Source: Epiperipatus broadwayi
Taxonomy: Eukaryota > Onychophora > Udeonychophora > Euonychophora > Peripatidae
Length of the DNA: 64,000 nucleotides
Direction: 5' to 3'
Assembly (NCBI GenBank): GCA_028023455.1
Contig: JAQFVV010000256.1
Coordinates: 979,001 to 1,043,000, forward strand
Part shown: positions 33,431 to 49,821 of the stretch, piece after piece
Position numbering within the stretch: position 1 is the first letter of the stretch
How the letters are laid out: every line of letters begins with the position of its first letter
The notes under the pieces: generated by a model
What the model saw: only the letters and a program-made list of their open reading frames with translations
Told to the model about the DNA's origin: nothing
Database searches by the model: none
Made by a program: the position numbers and the translations under genes

Positions 33431-34734
33431 ATATGAGCACAGACTTTCACATGACCCACCACTCACCACTCTATCTCATATCACTGATACATTTGAACAC
33501 ATATATGTTGAAAAGATAAATAATCACCAATACATAGTAGAGATGTCTGCCCATCCATTGTATATGTATTAAATGCATTATGTCCTGTATATGAAAGGTC
33601 AGATTGACTTTAGGTCACCATGGGTGTGACAAGAATCTCAGCCTCAAGGTGGCCTTTCAGCATTCCATCATCAGATTTTCAATTGGATGGACAGTTGAAG
33701 AGTTGGAGTGTGGAGTGAAATAAAGTCTGCCCATTAAAACATAAAGATTGGCTATCTTAATATATATATATGAGCACTTATTGCATATATATTGTGCCCT
33801 TTTGTATGGGTCACCATCTAATTTTGTGCTAATCTATTAAAAATTTTAAATTTAAGATATATTTGAATATGTGATGTTAATTTTGCTTATGGTAATATTT
33901 CAAGGGGTTTAATTAAGGCAATCTATGAGTATTTGATATGTGAAATTGTGCTGATATAAAGAGAGACATTTTAAATGATGATGATTATAATATATAATTG
34001 GGAAAAATGGCCATAATCAATACTGCATTAATATATTTAATAAATAGGTGTTTAAAGCTAAAGGTGTTTAAAAGACAAGTTAAAATTAAATGCATATATT
34101 TATTGTTGATAAAATAATATTATAAGAGAATATAAATATTATTAATTATTATAAGTACTTAAATAGAAGATTAATATTTGATTTTAATAATATTGGATAA
34201 TTATTTTAAAATCTATTATAATATCTTATTTATTTAAAAAAATATTTATTTTAAAAAATGCAATTGTTAGTTTATTTTTAGATTATGAGAAGCGTTTCTT
34301 TTATTGTAAAAAAAAAAAAAAACAGATGTTAGTTAGATACGCACACATGCATGGAAGTTATTTAGTGAAGTTGCAAAACTATTTTAAAAATTATGTTGTA
34401 AAATTTATAAATAATACGTGAGTTATCACGAGATAAAAATAAAGATAAATCAATGTAGAATATTAAATCTGATTTTTAAAAGTATTGCTGTTAAAAATAT
34501 AACGTATAAAAAATATTTAGTATATTTTAAAATGATCTTATAAAAGTTAAAATTAAAATCAAGTAAGTAAGAATATTTTAAAAGAATGTTTAATAAATTT
34601 AAATGAACGATAAAGATTATTTAGAAATTTAATAATGTAATAAATATTAAATATTAAATAAGTCATTATTTATTTTTAATTTTGTGTTGTTGGTAAATAT
34701 GTAAATAAGCCAGCAAGTTGATTGTTTAAATGTA

Positions 34735-34768
34735 CCAATCAAATTAGAAGTTTCTTCCGGTATAAAAG
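34735..34768 (+). promoter_or_regulatory. CCAAT box and TATA box in copy A
   Basis: CCAATCA at 34735-34741 and CCGGTATAAAAG at 34757-34768. The same pair with 24-26 bp spacing recurs in copy B although surrounding sequence has diverged. This looks like an RNA polymerase II core promoter. Confidence 0.5.
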
Positions 34769-37159
34769 CTCAATTCAATTGTTAGGAGAGGACTCTGTGA
34801 TTGATTTTTCAAGTTAATTGTGTTATTAAAAATAGCTACGTAAATTTGATAGACGCTTTTAAAATCATTTTTAAAATTATAAGAGTGTCATTATAAATAA
34901 TTTATAAAAGTTTTAAATGATAGACATGCAGTGTTAATTTAATTTTTTTCCCTATCGGTCATCTTTACTGGGCTCAATTTACAAGCAAATAGTCATGGGA
35001 ACATCATATATAGTGAAAATATATCGGAAACTTTATGCTAGAGATATGACAGGCGCTGGATTGGTTCGGAAAATTACGAGATGGAGAAAAGTAGTATTTT
35101 GGACAGTATATAATTTTAAAAGCTAATTACTAGTGACTATTAGAAAATAGATATTTTAAAGAATAAAATACTTCTTTATGAAGAAAGTATTTTTGCAAGC
35201 TATAAATTTAAATGTATATCTTAAGTAAAGATATTAGAAATAAAAGTAGTTTTATAAATACTTGCCTTGTTAAGTCTTTATGTTTAGAAGACTGAATGTT
35301 GACAATTTTAAAAGGCAAATAAATTGAAAATATAATTAGCTAAAAATCTTAATATAATAAAATTATTATATTGAAATAATTTAAACGCGGGTCGTTTATA
35401 GATAAAGAAGCTTATTCTTACCTGGATATTTTGGTTATGGAATGTGCAAGTAATATGTGGACGTCCAAGTTAATTTAAAAATAATTAAATATAAATTTTT
35501 ATAAACTATAGACTAAATTAAAATAATAACTTTTGAATAATATTTTTAAAAGAACTAAACCAGGATCCTATAAACTATTTTAATTTTATTTTATTTTCTT
35601 GTGGGAACTTATTTTTAAAAAGAACGTTTTCATTTTTTCATAAACTTTTAAAAAACACGTGATGGACCGGAAACAGGAAATGGTGTGCCAGTGAATATGT
35701 GCCTAGGATTAAAAAACTTTATGGTGAAAAGGAAACATCGCTGGAATTATGTAATATGAATTTTGTTTTATTTATCTAATATAAAAGTTAAATATTATTA
35801 ATCTATTTAAAATAAGATAGGTACATTTCTTAAAATAATAACTAAAGTAATATAATAATAAATTGCATAAGTTTATCTTATAATTAATATAAAATGTAAT
35901 ATGTTAAAGAATGATTGTGAGTGTAAATGTGATTTATTCTATGAAGCTGTAATTCCGAAGAATATTGGAAGATGGACTGTACATTAAATCTTATTTATGG
36001 TAAAAATTGTATAATTATAATAATTTTAATATATTTGACATGTTTTTTTCTTTAGATCAACCAATTGAGATGTTATTGTTGGATGAATGTATAAATATTT
36101 TAAAAATACACACACATTATATTGGCAGTAACAGTTTTATTTAAATATGCATAATTTGAATTTATGATATAAATATGATACAACATTACATAAGAAGCTT
36201 AGAAATAATTATATGATTCTTTCGTAAATAAATTTTGATTTTTATTTTTATTATTATTATGTTGGAGTATTAGAATTATATTTATTATTCATACAAGTAA
36301 TTATTTTATTTCAAGTTAGGAAGAAATCTCAAAGTCTATATTTTATTTTTATTTTATTGGATAAATTAAGTTAAGTTTTATGTAGAAGTTTATATTTGAA
36401 TTGAAGATTTACTAAATATAGATGACGTAGTATAAATAGTTTGGATAATTAGTTTTTTTATTTAAAATCAGTGATTATTTTCCGGAAAGTTTAACTAAGT
36501 TTTGGAGGATGTTTTTGTAGATAGAAAGTTATTAAGAAGGAGTAGAATAACACATAAAGTAAAGTAATAATTTTACATAGAAAAGAATCATAGAATTTAT
36601 CTAATATAATACTTTATGAATTTGAAATTGATTAATAATTTAAATATTATTATTTTTAACAGTACATATATGTAATGCATATTTGATAAAACCTGTAGCA
36701 TGAATTGCATTAAGTGAAATATAAAATTATAATCAATTCTTTGTTATTACATTACAAGGATACATTAGTTTCTATATTATGCTATTAAAGTAATGCTGAT
36801 AGTAAAGTAAACACATACTAGTACATGATGAAATGAATAACAGTAATACTTAAGTGATGTAGCAATTTAATTAATAAAGTTTAATTGTTTACATATGCTA
36901 CATAAATATTATTTACATAAATTTTTCTGTGTAATAATTGAAGTTCACTGATATTTATTTAAAGTCTAAGTTTTGAAAACATACTTCAATGTTATTAGTA
37001 CAGCATTTTAAAGAATATATAATTACTTATTAGGAATATGAGTTAATAACAGTGTAAACATATTGTATTATTATTTTTTTTTATTTATTTTTATTTTCTT
37101 TGTTTTCATAATTTTGAACTGTAAATATTGTAAATAAATTCTTAGTTGAAGTTAATGTA

Positions 37160-37193
37160 AATAAATTTGTTTAATTTGTTTTAAAAGTGTGAC
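37160..37193 (+). terminator. Candidate polyadenylation signal in copy A
   Basis: AATAAA at 37160-37165 is followed by a T/GT-rich stretch (TTTGTTTAATTTGTTTT, then AAAAGTGTG). Both parts are conserved in copy B, about 2.4 kb from the TATA box in each. Confidence 0.4.
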
Positions 37194-38154
37194 GAGTTCA
37201 TTATTTTGCACCACAGCATTTGACAGCAGATAATTTGAAGAAACATGATATTTGCACAATGTGAATTTATTAATATTATTTTTAGAAATAAATACAATAT
37301 TTTCCTGATTATCATTTATGAGAATTGATTGACATTATTACATCATATTACAATGGTCATAGAGTAATTATAATGCATAATATAAGAGTACAATATTATT
37401 TATTGCCACAGATTATTGAATTATAAGTTTTGATCTATTCTAAAATTAAGATACTATATGAGAATAAAAGATATACATATAATTGTTTATTTATTTAATA
37501 TTTAATAATATAACAGAAGTAGATAAGATTAAGTTATACCCTAAGATTAGTATTGAGTATTATTATTATTAAAATAAGTTAGGTGTATTTAGGTTTGATG
37601 TAAAATCCCATATCATACTTATTTACATGAGTTATCATTACTTTAAGATAATTAGAAGAACCTGAGATTATTTAATTATATTTTTAAAAATTAAAAGTTA
37701 AGATTTATTTATTTTATTATTATTAAAGATAATTTATTTTATTTAAAAGCCATAAGAGTGCTGTAGAGGTAGTAGTAAGTTAATAAGGAGGTGACAGTAT
37801 TCTTATGCCATTGAGACAATGTCTTGGAAGATATTGACTCAATGTAAATCTACTTATTACTTTGTAACTTTACTTCACAGTCTCATGATTTTAATAAATA
37901 CTTATTTAATTAGTACATACTATAGAAATATATTGATTTTGATAATTAATAATAAATTTAATTCGAATATGATAATATAAAAGTATATTAAAGATAGATA
38001 TGCAAATTTTAATTAAGCATTACAATTTAATTGAGCTAGTTGTATTTCAAATTATATTATACATCGAGAAGTAAGGGTACAATATATATATATATATATA
38101 TTATACATCGAGAAGTAAGGGTACAATATATATATATATATGCAATAAGTGCTC

Positions 38155-38188
<34 letters not shown>

Positions 38189-38344
38189 TGATAGTTATCT
38201 GGACTAACTGATGATTGCTGGTTTAGCATTAAATATGTATATTGGTGATTATTTATCTTTTCAACATATATGTGTTCAAGTGTATCAGTAATATGAGATA
38301 GAGTGGTGAACGGTGGTTGTGTGAAAGTATGTGCTCATATACAC

Positions 38345-39261
38345 TATGTATTACATACATTGATACAGATATATAATAAGCTTGTATTTCAGTTTATACT
38401 GTTTACTAACATAAAAAAAAAACGTGTTAACTATTTTTAAATATGTCAGTCACGTTCAAAAAAATAAGAGAGTACAAAAACTATAATTGAAGATGGGTAT
38501 TTAAACAATAGAAATGTTTGTTAAAATCATTAAAAAATGCATAAAGTAAAATGATTTTGAATATATTTTTAAAAAGTGTGTGTGGTTTTTCCACATAAAT
38601 CACTATATATATTACATGTTACATATTTATTAAAACAATTTTCTTTATGAACTTTTGTAGCATTATAATTTCAGTAGTATTTTTTTATTATTATTTCACA
38701 TTGTTTTGTTAACAGTACTTTTACGTAGTGAATTAATTTTGTCTTCAAGATCAATAAAAATATTAAAAGTTTTTTCACCAAAAATAATTGCTTATTAAAT
38801 TTTTAATTGTTTGAAAGCAACAATTTGAATCTATCTTTGTTATAATGAAGTTTAATCAATAACTACTGTATTAAAAATTTCAATTTTTGAAATATTTTTC
38901 AAAAAAATTAAAACACTTCTACATGAAGGATTAGATTGGTGTTTTGAATTCATAGAAATGACATTTGGTTTTTGAATATATTTGGCAAAAAAAATCTTGA
39001 GGTCTTTAGTGATAATAGGTTAATTAAAAATAATTTGAAAATTAAACAGTTGCCGAAATATTGTTTCAGTAAGGTTTAAAACTCCAATATGTTGCATTCT
39101 CTGAATGAAAAGTCCTGGTTTCTTGGCAGAAGATTTGGATAAGTGGTAGTTTCTATTCTCTATGGACATATATGCGATTGATGAAAGAAAATAGGTAAGA
39201 AATATGACAACAAAGAATGTAAACTTTTTTCAAAATGTAAATTATGCTAATTGCAAAACTT
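38345..39261. other. AT-rich sequence, nothing recognised
   Basis: No gene, RNA or repeat family is visible. Confidence 0.4.
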
Positions 39262-39275
39262 AAAAATTAAATATT

Positions 39276-39385
39276 TATAAACTGTCAAGCATTGGTGGTC
39301 GAGAGGTCAGCGACAGATGCTTTACAAGCAGTTGTCCTGGGTTAGTGAATTCACTTCCCAGCTGATACTATGACACATGAGGAAA
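39276..39385 (+). mobile_element. tRNA-Val-like SINE, copy 3
   Basis: Starts CTGTCAAGCATTGGTGGTCG, with anticodon-like GCTTTACAAGC (TAC), a box B region disrupted by a short insertion, and end GATACTATGACACATG plus an A8 tail. Target-site duplication of 14 bp with one mismatch: AAAAATTAAATATT at 39262-39275 and AAAAATTGAATATT at 39386-39399. Confidence 0.85.
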
Positions 39386-39399
39386 AAAAATTGAATATT

Positions 39400-40900
39400 G
39401 TTTGTCTTTTATGAATATATATTCGCCATGAGAATGGTATAAAAAAGGCAATTTTATTATTTTTTAACACTTAAATCATCATCCAACTTTGATTTGATTA
39501 AATTAAAAAAGCTTCTAATAAAATCTTAATTATCACTTATATATTTGTTTATTTTTTAAATTTCATTTATAGTTTTTTAAATTATTAAAATTTCTAAAAC
39601 AAATATTTTCTTAATTTTTTCAAATTTGTGAAGTAAATTCTTAAAAAATTAACAAGAATTTAGATAGCCTTTAACTAAATTGCATTTTTAAATTAAACAA
39701 ATGTTTCACTAAAAGCTGTTTACATGTTAAATAATATTATATTAATTGTTTATATGTTAAATAATAATATATTGAGTATATACTTTAATTAAATAATTTT
39801 AAAAAATCTAATTTTTAATGCAAAACTGGTTCGACATTAAGACGATGTATAGGTGATGTCATAAAAATGTCATAATTGAATATAAAAAAATTAATGCATT
39901 CATACAATATTACAATTGAAAAACATAACAAAATCAGGAGAGAACATATCAACTGGAAAAAATGAAACTAATTTTATTTCATTTATTTCAGTTGTGAATA
40001 TTTATGTTAGTTAAGAACTGTGAATATTAATTTAGCTTTCTCATCTATAAAATATTACATCTAAAATGATTGCTATAAACAATCTCCTAGAAAGGTCTTG
40101 CTGGCACTTCTTTGAATTGTGATACAGGAACAACTTTTTAGTGGTATGGGTATTTTAAAACTGCTAAAAATTGCTTCCATATTTGAAAAAAAAATGTTCA
40201 CCCTTATATTATGGAAATACAATTAAATTTTACCATAAAAACATTACTGGAATACTCCCTGTAATGGCTTTTGGTTCATTCATATATTCTTCTATCAAAT
40301 ACTAAAAAATATATTAAAATATTTTATCTAGATCAGAGTTATTATTAACTAAAGACAATAATTGTTTCACTACTTAGGACATATTTCAAATCAAGATCTA
40401 CTTTCTAGATCATAAGAAAAAAACACTTTTAAATAGAAAAAATAGGTTTTTGGGAGCCCTCTTCCTTACAAAAAAAATTTTTTTCCAAAATTTGGTAATA
40501 AAGTTAGACAAATTTGATATTTTTAAATATTATTAGAATTTCATTAATATGTTTAGAATACTTTGCATTTGCTATGCTTATCTGCTTCAAAAATGGAATT
40601 TGACAGTCTATGATGGAGATTGTTGTCCAATTTATTCTTACAATGGTAGAATGTAATGACTTAATAAAGTCAAAGAAAACATATCTATTGGGTGAAATCT
40701 CTTCCTATTTTTTAATATTAGTGAGTATTTAGTTATATTAAAAAAAGTTTATACACTAAATAAATAAATAAAATATCAATTAAGATGGGCCTATTTTTGA
40801 ATTTAACTTTGAGCAGATAAAAATATTGTAATTATATTCATAAATATTATATATATATATAACAATATTTGTAAATACAGTAACTAAATAATTAAAAAAT
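39400..40900. other. AT-rich sequence, nothing recognised
   Basis: No coding signal or repeat family is visible. Confidence 0.4.
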
Positions 40901-40904
40901 TTTA

Positions 40905-41027
40905 TCCACTTAGGATCGCTTTCAATTATCCCAGTAATCTGTGTCAACTAAAGCTTTGAAATGCTAACTTTCTCACAATTCCGTGATCTTAACGTTTGCT
41001 GCTTGCCTGTTAATTAAGTCGTATAAT
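40905..41027 (-). mobile_element. Short Penelope-like 3'-end fragment
   Basis: About 120 bp match the outer part of the palindrome arms at 28677-30330, including GTTTGCTGCTTGCCTGTTAA and TCTCACAATTCCGTGATC. The minus strand contains TTGACAC, AGATTACTGGGATAATT and GAAAGCG, the Penelope terminal motif. Confidence 0.75.
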
Positions 41028-43189
41028 GGACAGGATGGGAATGTATGAATAAAGTGACCAAAAAATATTCATTTTAAATTGAATTACAAAAACTTAGAGG
41101 TAACAAAAGGCAAATCAGTAAATAATTATAATGAAAATATTTACCTAAGAAAAGCTAGATTTAATACTAGAAGAGAGCAAGTAAAAGTATATTTAACTAG
41201 TAATTTAAATCAGATAAAATGTATTGGAATATGATTTATTATTTCAGTAAGACAATTATATATGATGAATTTTATAGATGAATTTTAAATAATCAATGAG
41301 TAATATAAAATTAGAAGGATGTGCTGATACTGAATAAATTAAAAGAAAAAAATAAGTAGATGAATATTTTATTTACATTTTATATAAGACTTTAATTGTT
41401 TACTATAAAAATAAATAAATTGTTTATTGATAAGTTAAAAATGAAAAATATTATGAAGTAAGAAAGTCAAGTAATCAATGATGATAAATAATATTGAATA
41501 AATAGGAATTTTTACTGAAATTGTTTAATAAACTTATGAAATAAATATCTTATTGTTCAAAATGTGTATCAGTTATATCCAGAATAACAAATGGAAGTTT
41601 GTATAAAATATTAGAATCAAAGGATAATACTTGTAAGTAATACCCATTGGAATAATGTGAATTATAAAATAGAATTTCTGAAGCTGTGAAAATTTATTAT
41701 TATAATAAAAAGAAAAAAATCTACAATAAAAATATATACTTAATAAAATCGGAAAGAAGTTTTATTGTAAGTGAAAATAAAAACGTCAAATTGGAAAATA
41801 ATTGTTTACATCGGAATTTCTGCAGTTCATTATATTTTAAGAAAAATTGTGGATCACTGAAGTGGGACATCACTTGTAAGTTGTTTAAAATGTTTGAAAT
41901 GTTTTGGTCACCATGGAAATAAAACCTCCCAAGGATGAAACTTGGTAAACTCGTGTTATGTTTTAAGAAAAAATATATATATTCTAAAACTTTTATTGTT
42001 GGTATTTGAATAGATTTAAATTTTATATTTTAGATAAATATTATAAAGATATGGGGATATTTAAATGTATAAAAATTAATAACTTGTTTTATTTATCTAT
42101 TTATGTAGTTAATTGGTGTAAATCTTATTTTGTTTAGCGTTATCAATAGATTATTTATCCCCATTTATTTGTTAATTTTTTTTAAACAAACAACGAATAA
42201 ATGGGAATAAATAATAATATAGATCAATGTAAGTATAAAAATAATAACATGTATTAATTTAAAGATGATAAAATATATGTGTGTAAAAATATAATGTTAA
42301 AATATATATGAATTGGGGCTATTTAGTTTATTATCATTATCTTATAGAAAAAGGTATAAATTGAGGATGAAAGCAAGGAAATTTGCACAGTTAAATTAGA
42401 AATATAGATGGTTATTGTTTAAGTTTAGGGTAGATATACTAAATTTAAGAATTTATTGCTTTAATGATGTATCAAAATATGTTATACAGTATTTATATTC
42501 AGGATAATATAGTGAAATTTAAAATTAAGTTATTTCAATAGATGATAAGTTTTTAGAATTTTAAAGTATACAATATAATGGGTTTTTTTTTTTAAATTTA
42601 TCCACAGAGTTCAATACTACGTCTATTATTAAAGATTGTATTATTTTTAAAAAACCAATAATTCAATAATTGTTAATTAAAATTTTATTGGCATAAACTA
42701 ACGGAGATCAAAAATAATAAATGACATAAGATGTAATAAAAAAGAATATTAATGTTTAATGATATGAAAGTAATATTATTTTTTTGTTTTAAAGAAGTAC
42801 ATATTTTTTAAACTTCTTATAGATTTAGAATTATCAAGTGTTTATAAATTATATTTGTTGAAAAGAAGCTCTAAATAATAATAATTGTAAATAGTAGTCA
42901 TATAATGTTATTGGTTATCAGCACGATGTTATAGCACAATAAGTAGATAAGAAAAATAAGATTTGAGTTATAACAAGAAAACCTTATATTATTTAAAGAA
43001 GGTATTTAACAATTATAATTAAGAGAGGATAAAAATATTTTAATGTGTAAATAGTTTTGTTGTGTTAGATTATTATATTTTTATTTTGTTATTTGTTAAT
43101 ATATTTATTAGTTCAAATCTAATTATTTAAAGAATTTATAAATAATATGTTAATAAATTTAATGTTTATAAATTTGATTAAATACATCA
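41028..43189. other. AT-rich sequence, no gene recognised
   Basis: The plus-strand frame at 41686-41922 is lysine/asparagine-rich at its start with no family match; its last part (GSLKWDITCKLFKMFEMFW) is not recognised either. I do not call it a gene. Confidence 0.4.
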
Positions 43190-43200
43190 AGTTGTGTTTT

Positions 43201-43306
43201 TTTTTATATGTCATAACATCAGCCAGGATGCGAACTTACAACCTTTTGCAACCAACTACTTTCTTGCAAGGCTGCTGCGATGACCTCTTGACTAACAACG
43301 CTTGAC
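43201..43306 (-). mobile_element. tRNA-Val-like SINE, copy 4
   Basis: Minus-strand copy with A tail (plus-strand T run), CTTGCAAG anticodon region and terminal CGCTTGACA/ATGTCATAA complementarity. Target-site duplication AGTTGTGTTTT at 43190-43200 and 43307-43317. Confidence 0.8.
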
Positions 43307-43816
43307 AGTTGTGTTTTTTTTATTCTGAATCATCATCACTATACCATCTTTATAGAGTATTAATGGTACAATATAAATTAATTAAATTATGAAATTTAAA
43401 TCTTGAATAAGAATTAATCTAAGAATAAGATAAGGTATAGTAATTATTTAAAAGTAACATATTTTAAAATATATATTAATTTATAATAAACTACTATGAT
43501 CACATAAGTCATCAATGGAATATGCAATCTAAATGTAATAAAATATGTGGATTTTTGGGAACCAGATCATTAATTATTTGATTGTAAATATTATGGATTA
43601 TTAGTTTAATTAAAATAAAATAGGTTATTTATTTTTAAAGTATTATAGATTATAAAAACATAAAGTTATAAGATAGTTTTATTTATAATTATGTTAATTA
43701 AAAGTTTTCTTAATTATTGCATTTCTTAGATATTTAAGTAAAATCCCTTTTTACATCTAATAGGTTGAATAAATAGTTAATTAAGAAGCACTGATAATCA
43801 TAATGTCTCCTTATCA

Positions 43817-45910
<2,094 letters not shown>

Positions 45911-46310
45911 TGATGTTACAAGACTTTTAATAGACTTATTAAAATAATAATGATTGGAAACAGATATTCAGTAAAGTCATATTATAATCTTATTAATTAA
46001 TTAACATTAAGGTAAATAATTATAAATGTTTTATTATATTTTATTAATTATTAATATTACTTGTGGAAATATCTAGATGCTTAATAAGAAGGAGTATCTT
46101 GGTATTCTTATGCTATTGAACAGATACTTTAGTATTATTTAATGTGAAAAGATTTGTGATCTTGTCAAATAGAATATTTATTTTCATAATTGCTAATCTA
46201 AATTAAAAATAATTTGAAATAATAAAAATATAAAATTGTATCTAAAGAAAATAAAAGTATAGTCTAATTTATATACTTATAAAATTTCTATAGATTATCA
46301 TTCTTTTGGC
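45911..46310. other. AT-rich sequence, nothing recognised
   Basis: No gene or RNA is visible. At 46312 the word AGGGTACAAT equals the terminal motif of the 4.3-kb element and may be the end of a lost neighbouring copy. Confidence 0.35.
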
Positions 46311-46317
46311 AGGGTAC

Positions 46318-46320
<3 letters not shown>

Positions 46321-46403
<83 letters not shown>
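46321..46403. repeat. (AT)n(GT)n(AT)n microsatellite
   Basis: Compound dinucleotide repeat immediately before copy B of the 4.3-kb element. Confidence 0.95.
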
Positions 46404-46408
<5 letters not shown>

Positions 46409-47350
46409 GCCCTTTTGTATGGGTCTCCATAAATTGTTATATCAATTTGTTAAAAAATTTTAAATTTAAGATATATTATAGCTATATGATGTTGATTTTA
46501 TTTATAATAATCTTTCAAAAGTTTAACTAAAGTAAACTATGAATATTTGATATGTGAAATTGTGCTAATATTTGAGAGAGACGTTTCAGTAAAAAAAATG
46601 ATAATATTATATGGTTGGGAAAACTGGCCATGATCAATACTGCATTAATAAGTTTTGTAAATAAATGTTTAAAGCTAAAAGTTTTAAAAAAAGACAAGTT
46701 AAAATTAAATGCATAGATATTTATTGTTGATAGAGATTGATATTTAGTAAGTGAATATAAATATTTTTGTTATTAAAAGTATATAATAGAAGATTAATAT
46801 TTGATTTTATAATATCGAATTATTATTTTAAAGTTGTTATAGTATATTATTTGTTTTAAAAAAATATTTATTTTCTAAAATTGAATTGTTAGTTTATTTT
46901 TAGATAATTACAAGCGTTTATATCTGTGTTGTAAGTCAGGTGACAGATAGACATATGTACACATATGCTTGTAAGTTTTTTAGTAAAGTTGCAAAACTGT
47001 TTTAAAATTCTATTATAAAATTTATAAATATTATATTGGCTATCACGAGATAAAAATAAAAATAATTAGTGTGAAATATTAAATCTGATTTTTAAAATAC
47101 TGTTTAAAAAATATAATGAATAAAAATAGACTTAGTTTGTTTAGAAAAATAGTCTTATAAAAGTTAAAAGTGAAATAAAGTAAAACATATATTTTAAAAA
47201 ATGTTTAATGGATTTAAATAAATGATAAAAATTAATTTAAGAATTAAATAATGTAATAAATAATAAATATTAAATAAGTCATTATTTATTTTTAATTTCG
47301 TATTGTTGGTAAGATATGTAAATAGGCTAGCAAGGTGATTGTTTAATTTA

Positions 47351-47383
47351 CCAATCAAGTGGGTAATTTATTCCGGTATAAAA
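47351..47383 (+). promoter_or_regulatory. CCAAT box and TATA box in copy B
   Basis: CCAATCA at 47351-47357 and TTCCGGTATAAAA at 47371-47383 correspond to the pair in copy A. Confidence 0.5.
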
Positions 47384-49821
47384 ACCGAGGTTCAATTGTT
47401 CAAGGGGGTGATTGTAATTTCTTTTAAGTGAAGTGTGCTATTAAATATAGCTAAGTAAAAAATTATAGACGCTCTCATAATAGTTTCTTAATTTATAAGA
47501 GAGTAGTTTTAAATAATTTTATAAAAGTTTACCGTTTAATATGCAGTGCTAATTTATTTATAGTTCCCTATTGATCGTCTCTATCAAGGCTCAATTTTAC
47601 TATCAAATAATCATGAAAATATCGTATAATGATAAAATGTGTTGGAAACCTTATATTAAAAATATAGTGAACGCTGGATTACTAGGAGAATTACTAGTTG
47701 GATAAAAATAATATATTGGACATTATATGAATTTAAAAGTTGATTATAATTAATTTTTTATAAACAAATATTTTAAAGAAAGATAAATACTTCTTTATGA
47801 AGAAAGTATTTTTAAATTATATATTTTAATATATCTTTTGGTAAAGATATGGAAGTTAATAATAATTGCAGAAATACTTGCCTTATTAAGTCTTTGTTAT
47901 TTAAAAGACTAGAGGTTGATAGATTTTTAAAAAAACTGATAATTCGGAAATTTAATTGATAAATAAATACCTATAAAAAACGTTATAATATTTAAATTCT
48001 ATATGCTGGTTATATAGAAAATTTTAAAAATGTTTTGCTGAATATTTAAAGAAATGCGCACAGAAGTATACGAGGATATCCAAGTCAATTTTTATAAAAA
48101 CTTAAATTAAACATTTAACTATTGATTAATCCTAGGAAGATAATAACTTTTAAATAAATCCGGATCCTATAAACTGTTTTAATTATTATTTTGTTTCTTT
48201 ATGGTGGAACTTATTTTATCTTATTTTTTTTAAAAAAAAACGTTTTCCATTTATTTCATAAAAACTGTTTAAACACGTGATGTACCGGAAAAAGGATGTG
48301 ATGTTGGTAAAATGTTGTGCCTAGGAAAAAAAGAACAATTGTGGGTGGAAAGAAGACACCGTTGGATTTTATGTAACATATTTTGTTTTCTTAACTAACA
48401 TAGATATTTAATTATTTATTGATCTATTAAAGATAAGAGAGGTACATTTTAAAAGTAATTACACATTAATATAACACTTAATTTCATAAAGTTTATTTTT
48501 TTTATATAATTTTACAACACGTAATATTTTAAGAATAATTGTTGAGTATAAATGTGATATTATTTTGTAAAACTATAATCCTGGAGGACATCGTTTGGCT
48601 GATTATAAATTGGAGTATTATTTATGGTAATAATTATATAATATTAATAATTTAATGTATTTTGCTTTGTTTTCTTTAGATAAACCAAGTATTATTTGAT
48701 TGTTGAGTGAATGTATAAATATTTAAAGAATATACACGCATAATATTATCAATAATAGTTTTATTTTAATATGCATACTTTATTCTATAATATAAATTTA
48801 TTACAACGTAATAAGAGTTATCCAGAAATAATTATATGATTCTTTCGTGAATAAACTTTAATGTTTCTGTTACAATATTAGGAATTTGATTTATTATATT
48901 AGTATGAGTCATTTATATTTATTTTCAAGTTAGTAAGAAGTAGAAAAAAAAAATATATCTATATTTTTTTTTTTTTTTATTAGACAAGTTAAATTAATTT
49001 TATATAGAAAGTTATATTTTGTTTGAAGGGTTTATCAGATATAGATGATGAGATATAATAGAGTTTGGATAGTCTTTTTTTTAAAAAAAATTGGTAAGCT
49101 GATACTGAAGTTAAATAAGATTAGAATGATATTTGAAGATAGGGTTTTATTAAGAGGGAATAGGAATAACAAGTAGAGAAGAATAATAGTTTAAATGGAA
49201 AAGAATCATAGAATTTTATTTTAATATAATAACTTTATAAAAATTGGTAATTTATAAATAAAAATTTTGTCTTCACAAAATTGTTGAATAATTTTAAAGT
49301 ATTATTTTAAGAAAAGAACATATATGTATTGCATATTTTGATAAGACATATATTATGAAATTACATCAGAATGAAGTAAATAATTATGTAATCAATAAAA
49401 GTCACATAGTATTACAAAGTTATATCAATTTATACATTAGTTGATATTTAGTTAATGTTAAAAAATAAATGTAATACATAATAGTTACATTATAATAGAA
49501 ATAGCTATAATACTTAAATGGAGTAGCATTTTAATTATTAAAGTTTGTTTATTTTACATGTGCTACATAAGTGATATTTTACATAAAAGCCTTTATTGTA
49601 CTAAGTGATTATAAATGATATCTAGTAAAATATAAGTTCATAAACTCAATTAAATGTTACTGATAAAACATTTAAGAAATGTATGGATTATTTATTTTGG
49701 ATTATGGAAATCATAACAATGTAAGAATCTTGTATTATTATTATTTTTCTTATTTTTATTTTTCTTGATTTCCACTTGTAATGTAAATAATGTATATAAG
49801 TTGTTTATTAAAGTTGATGTA

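Larger units (their letters stand above)
33790..38083 (+). mobile_element. 4.3-kb dispersed non-coding element, copy A
   Basis: The sequence is similar over its whole length, in the same orientation, to 46404-50750. It begins ATTGTGCCCTTTTGTATGGG and ends AAGGGTACAATATATA, so the termini are short inverted repeats (TTGTRCCCTT) embedded in AT repeats. The last part is duplicated once (38056 and 38101). There is no open frame of note in either strand. GC-richer islands are shared with copy B, for example CACGTGATG and ACCGGAAA near 35657. Strand is given in the direction of the promoter-like signals. I cannot assign a transposon class. Confidence 0.75.
33431..38340. mobile_element. Composite unit with about 105-bp inverted ends around 4.3-kb copy A
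   Basis: Sequences at 33431-33537 (ATATGAGCACAGACTTTCAC...) and 38236-38340 (...GTGTGAAAGTATGTGCTCAT) are imperfect inverted copies. Inside these, a second inverted pair GAGCACTTATTGCATATATA (from 33772) and its complement (about 38138-38155) bracket the 4.3-kb core. This suggests either one large transposon with compound ends or a core inserted in a smaller inverted-repeat element. No transposase is seen. Confidence 0.65.
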
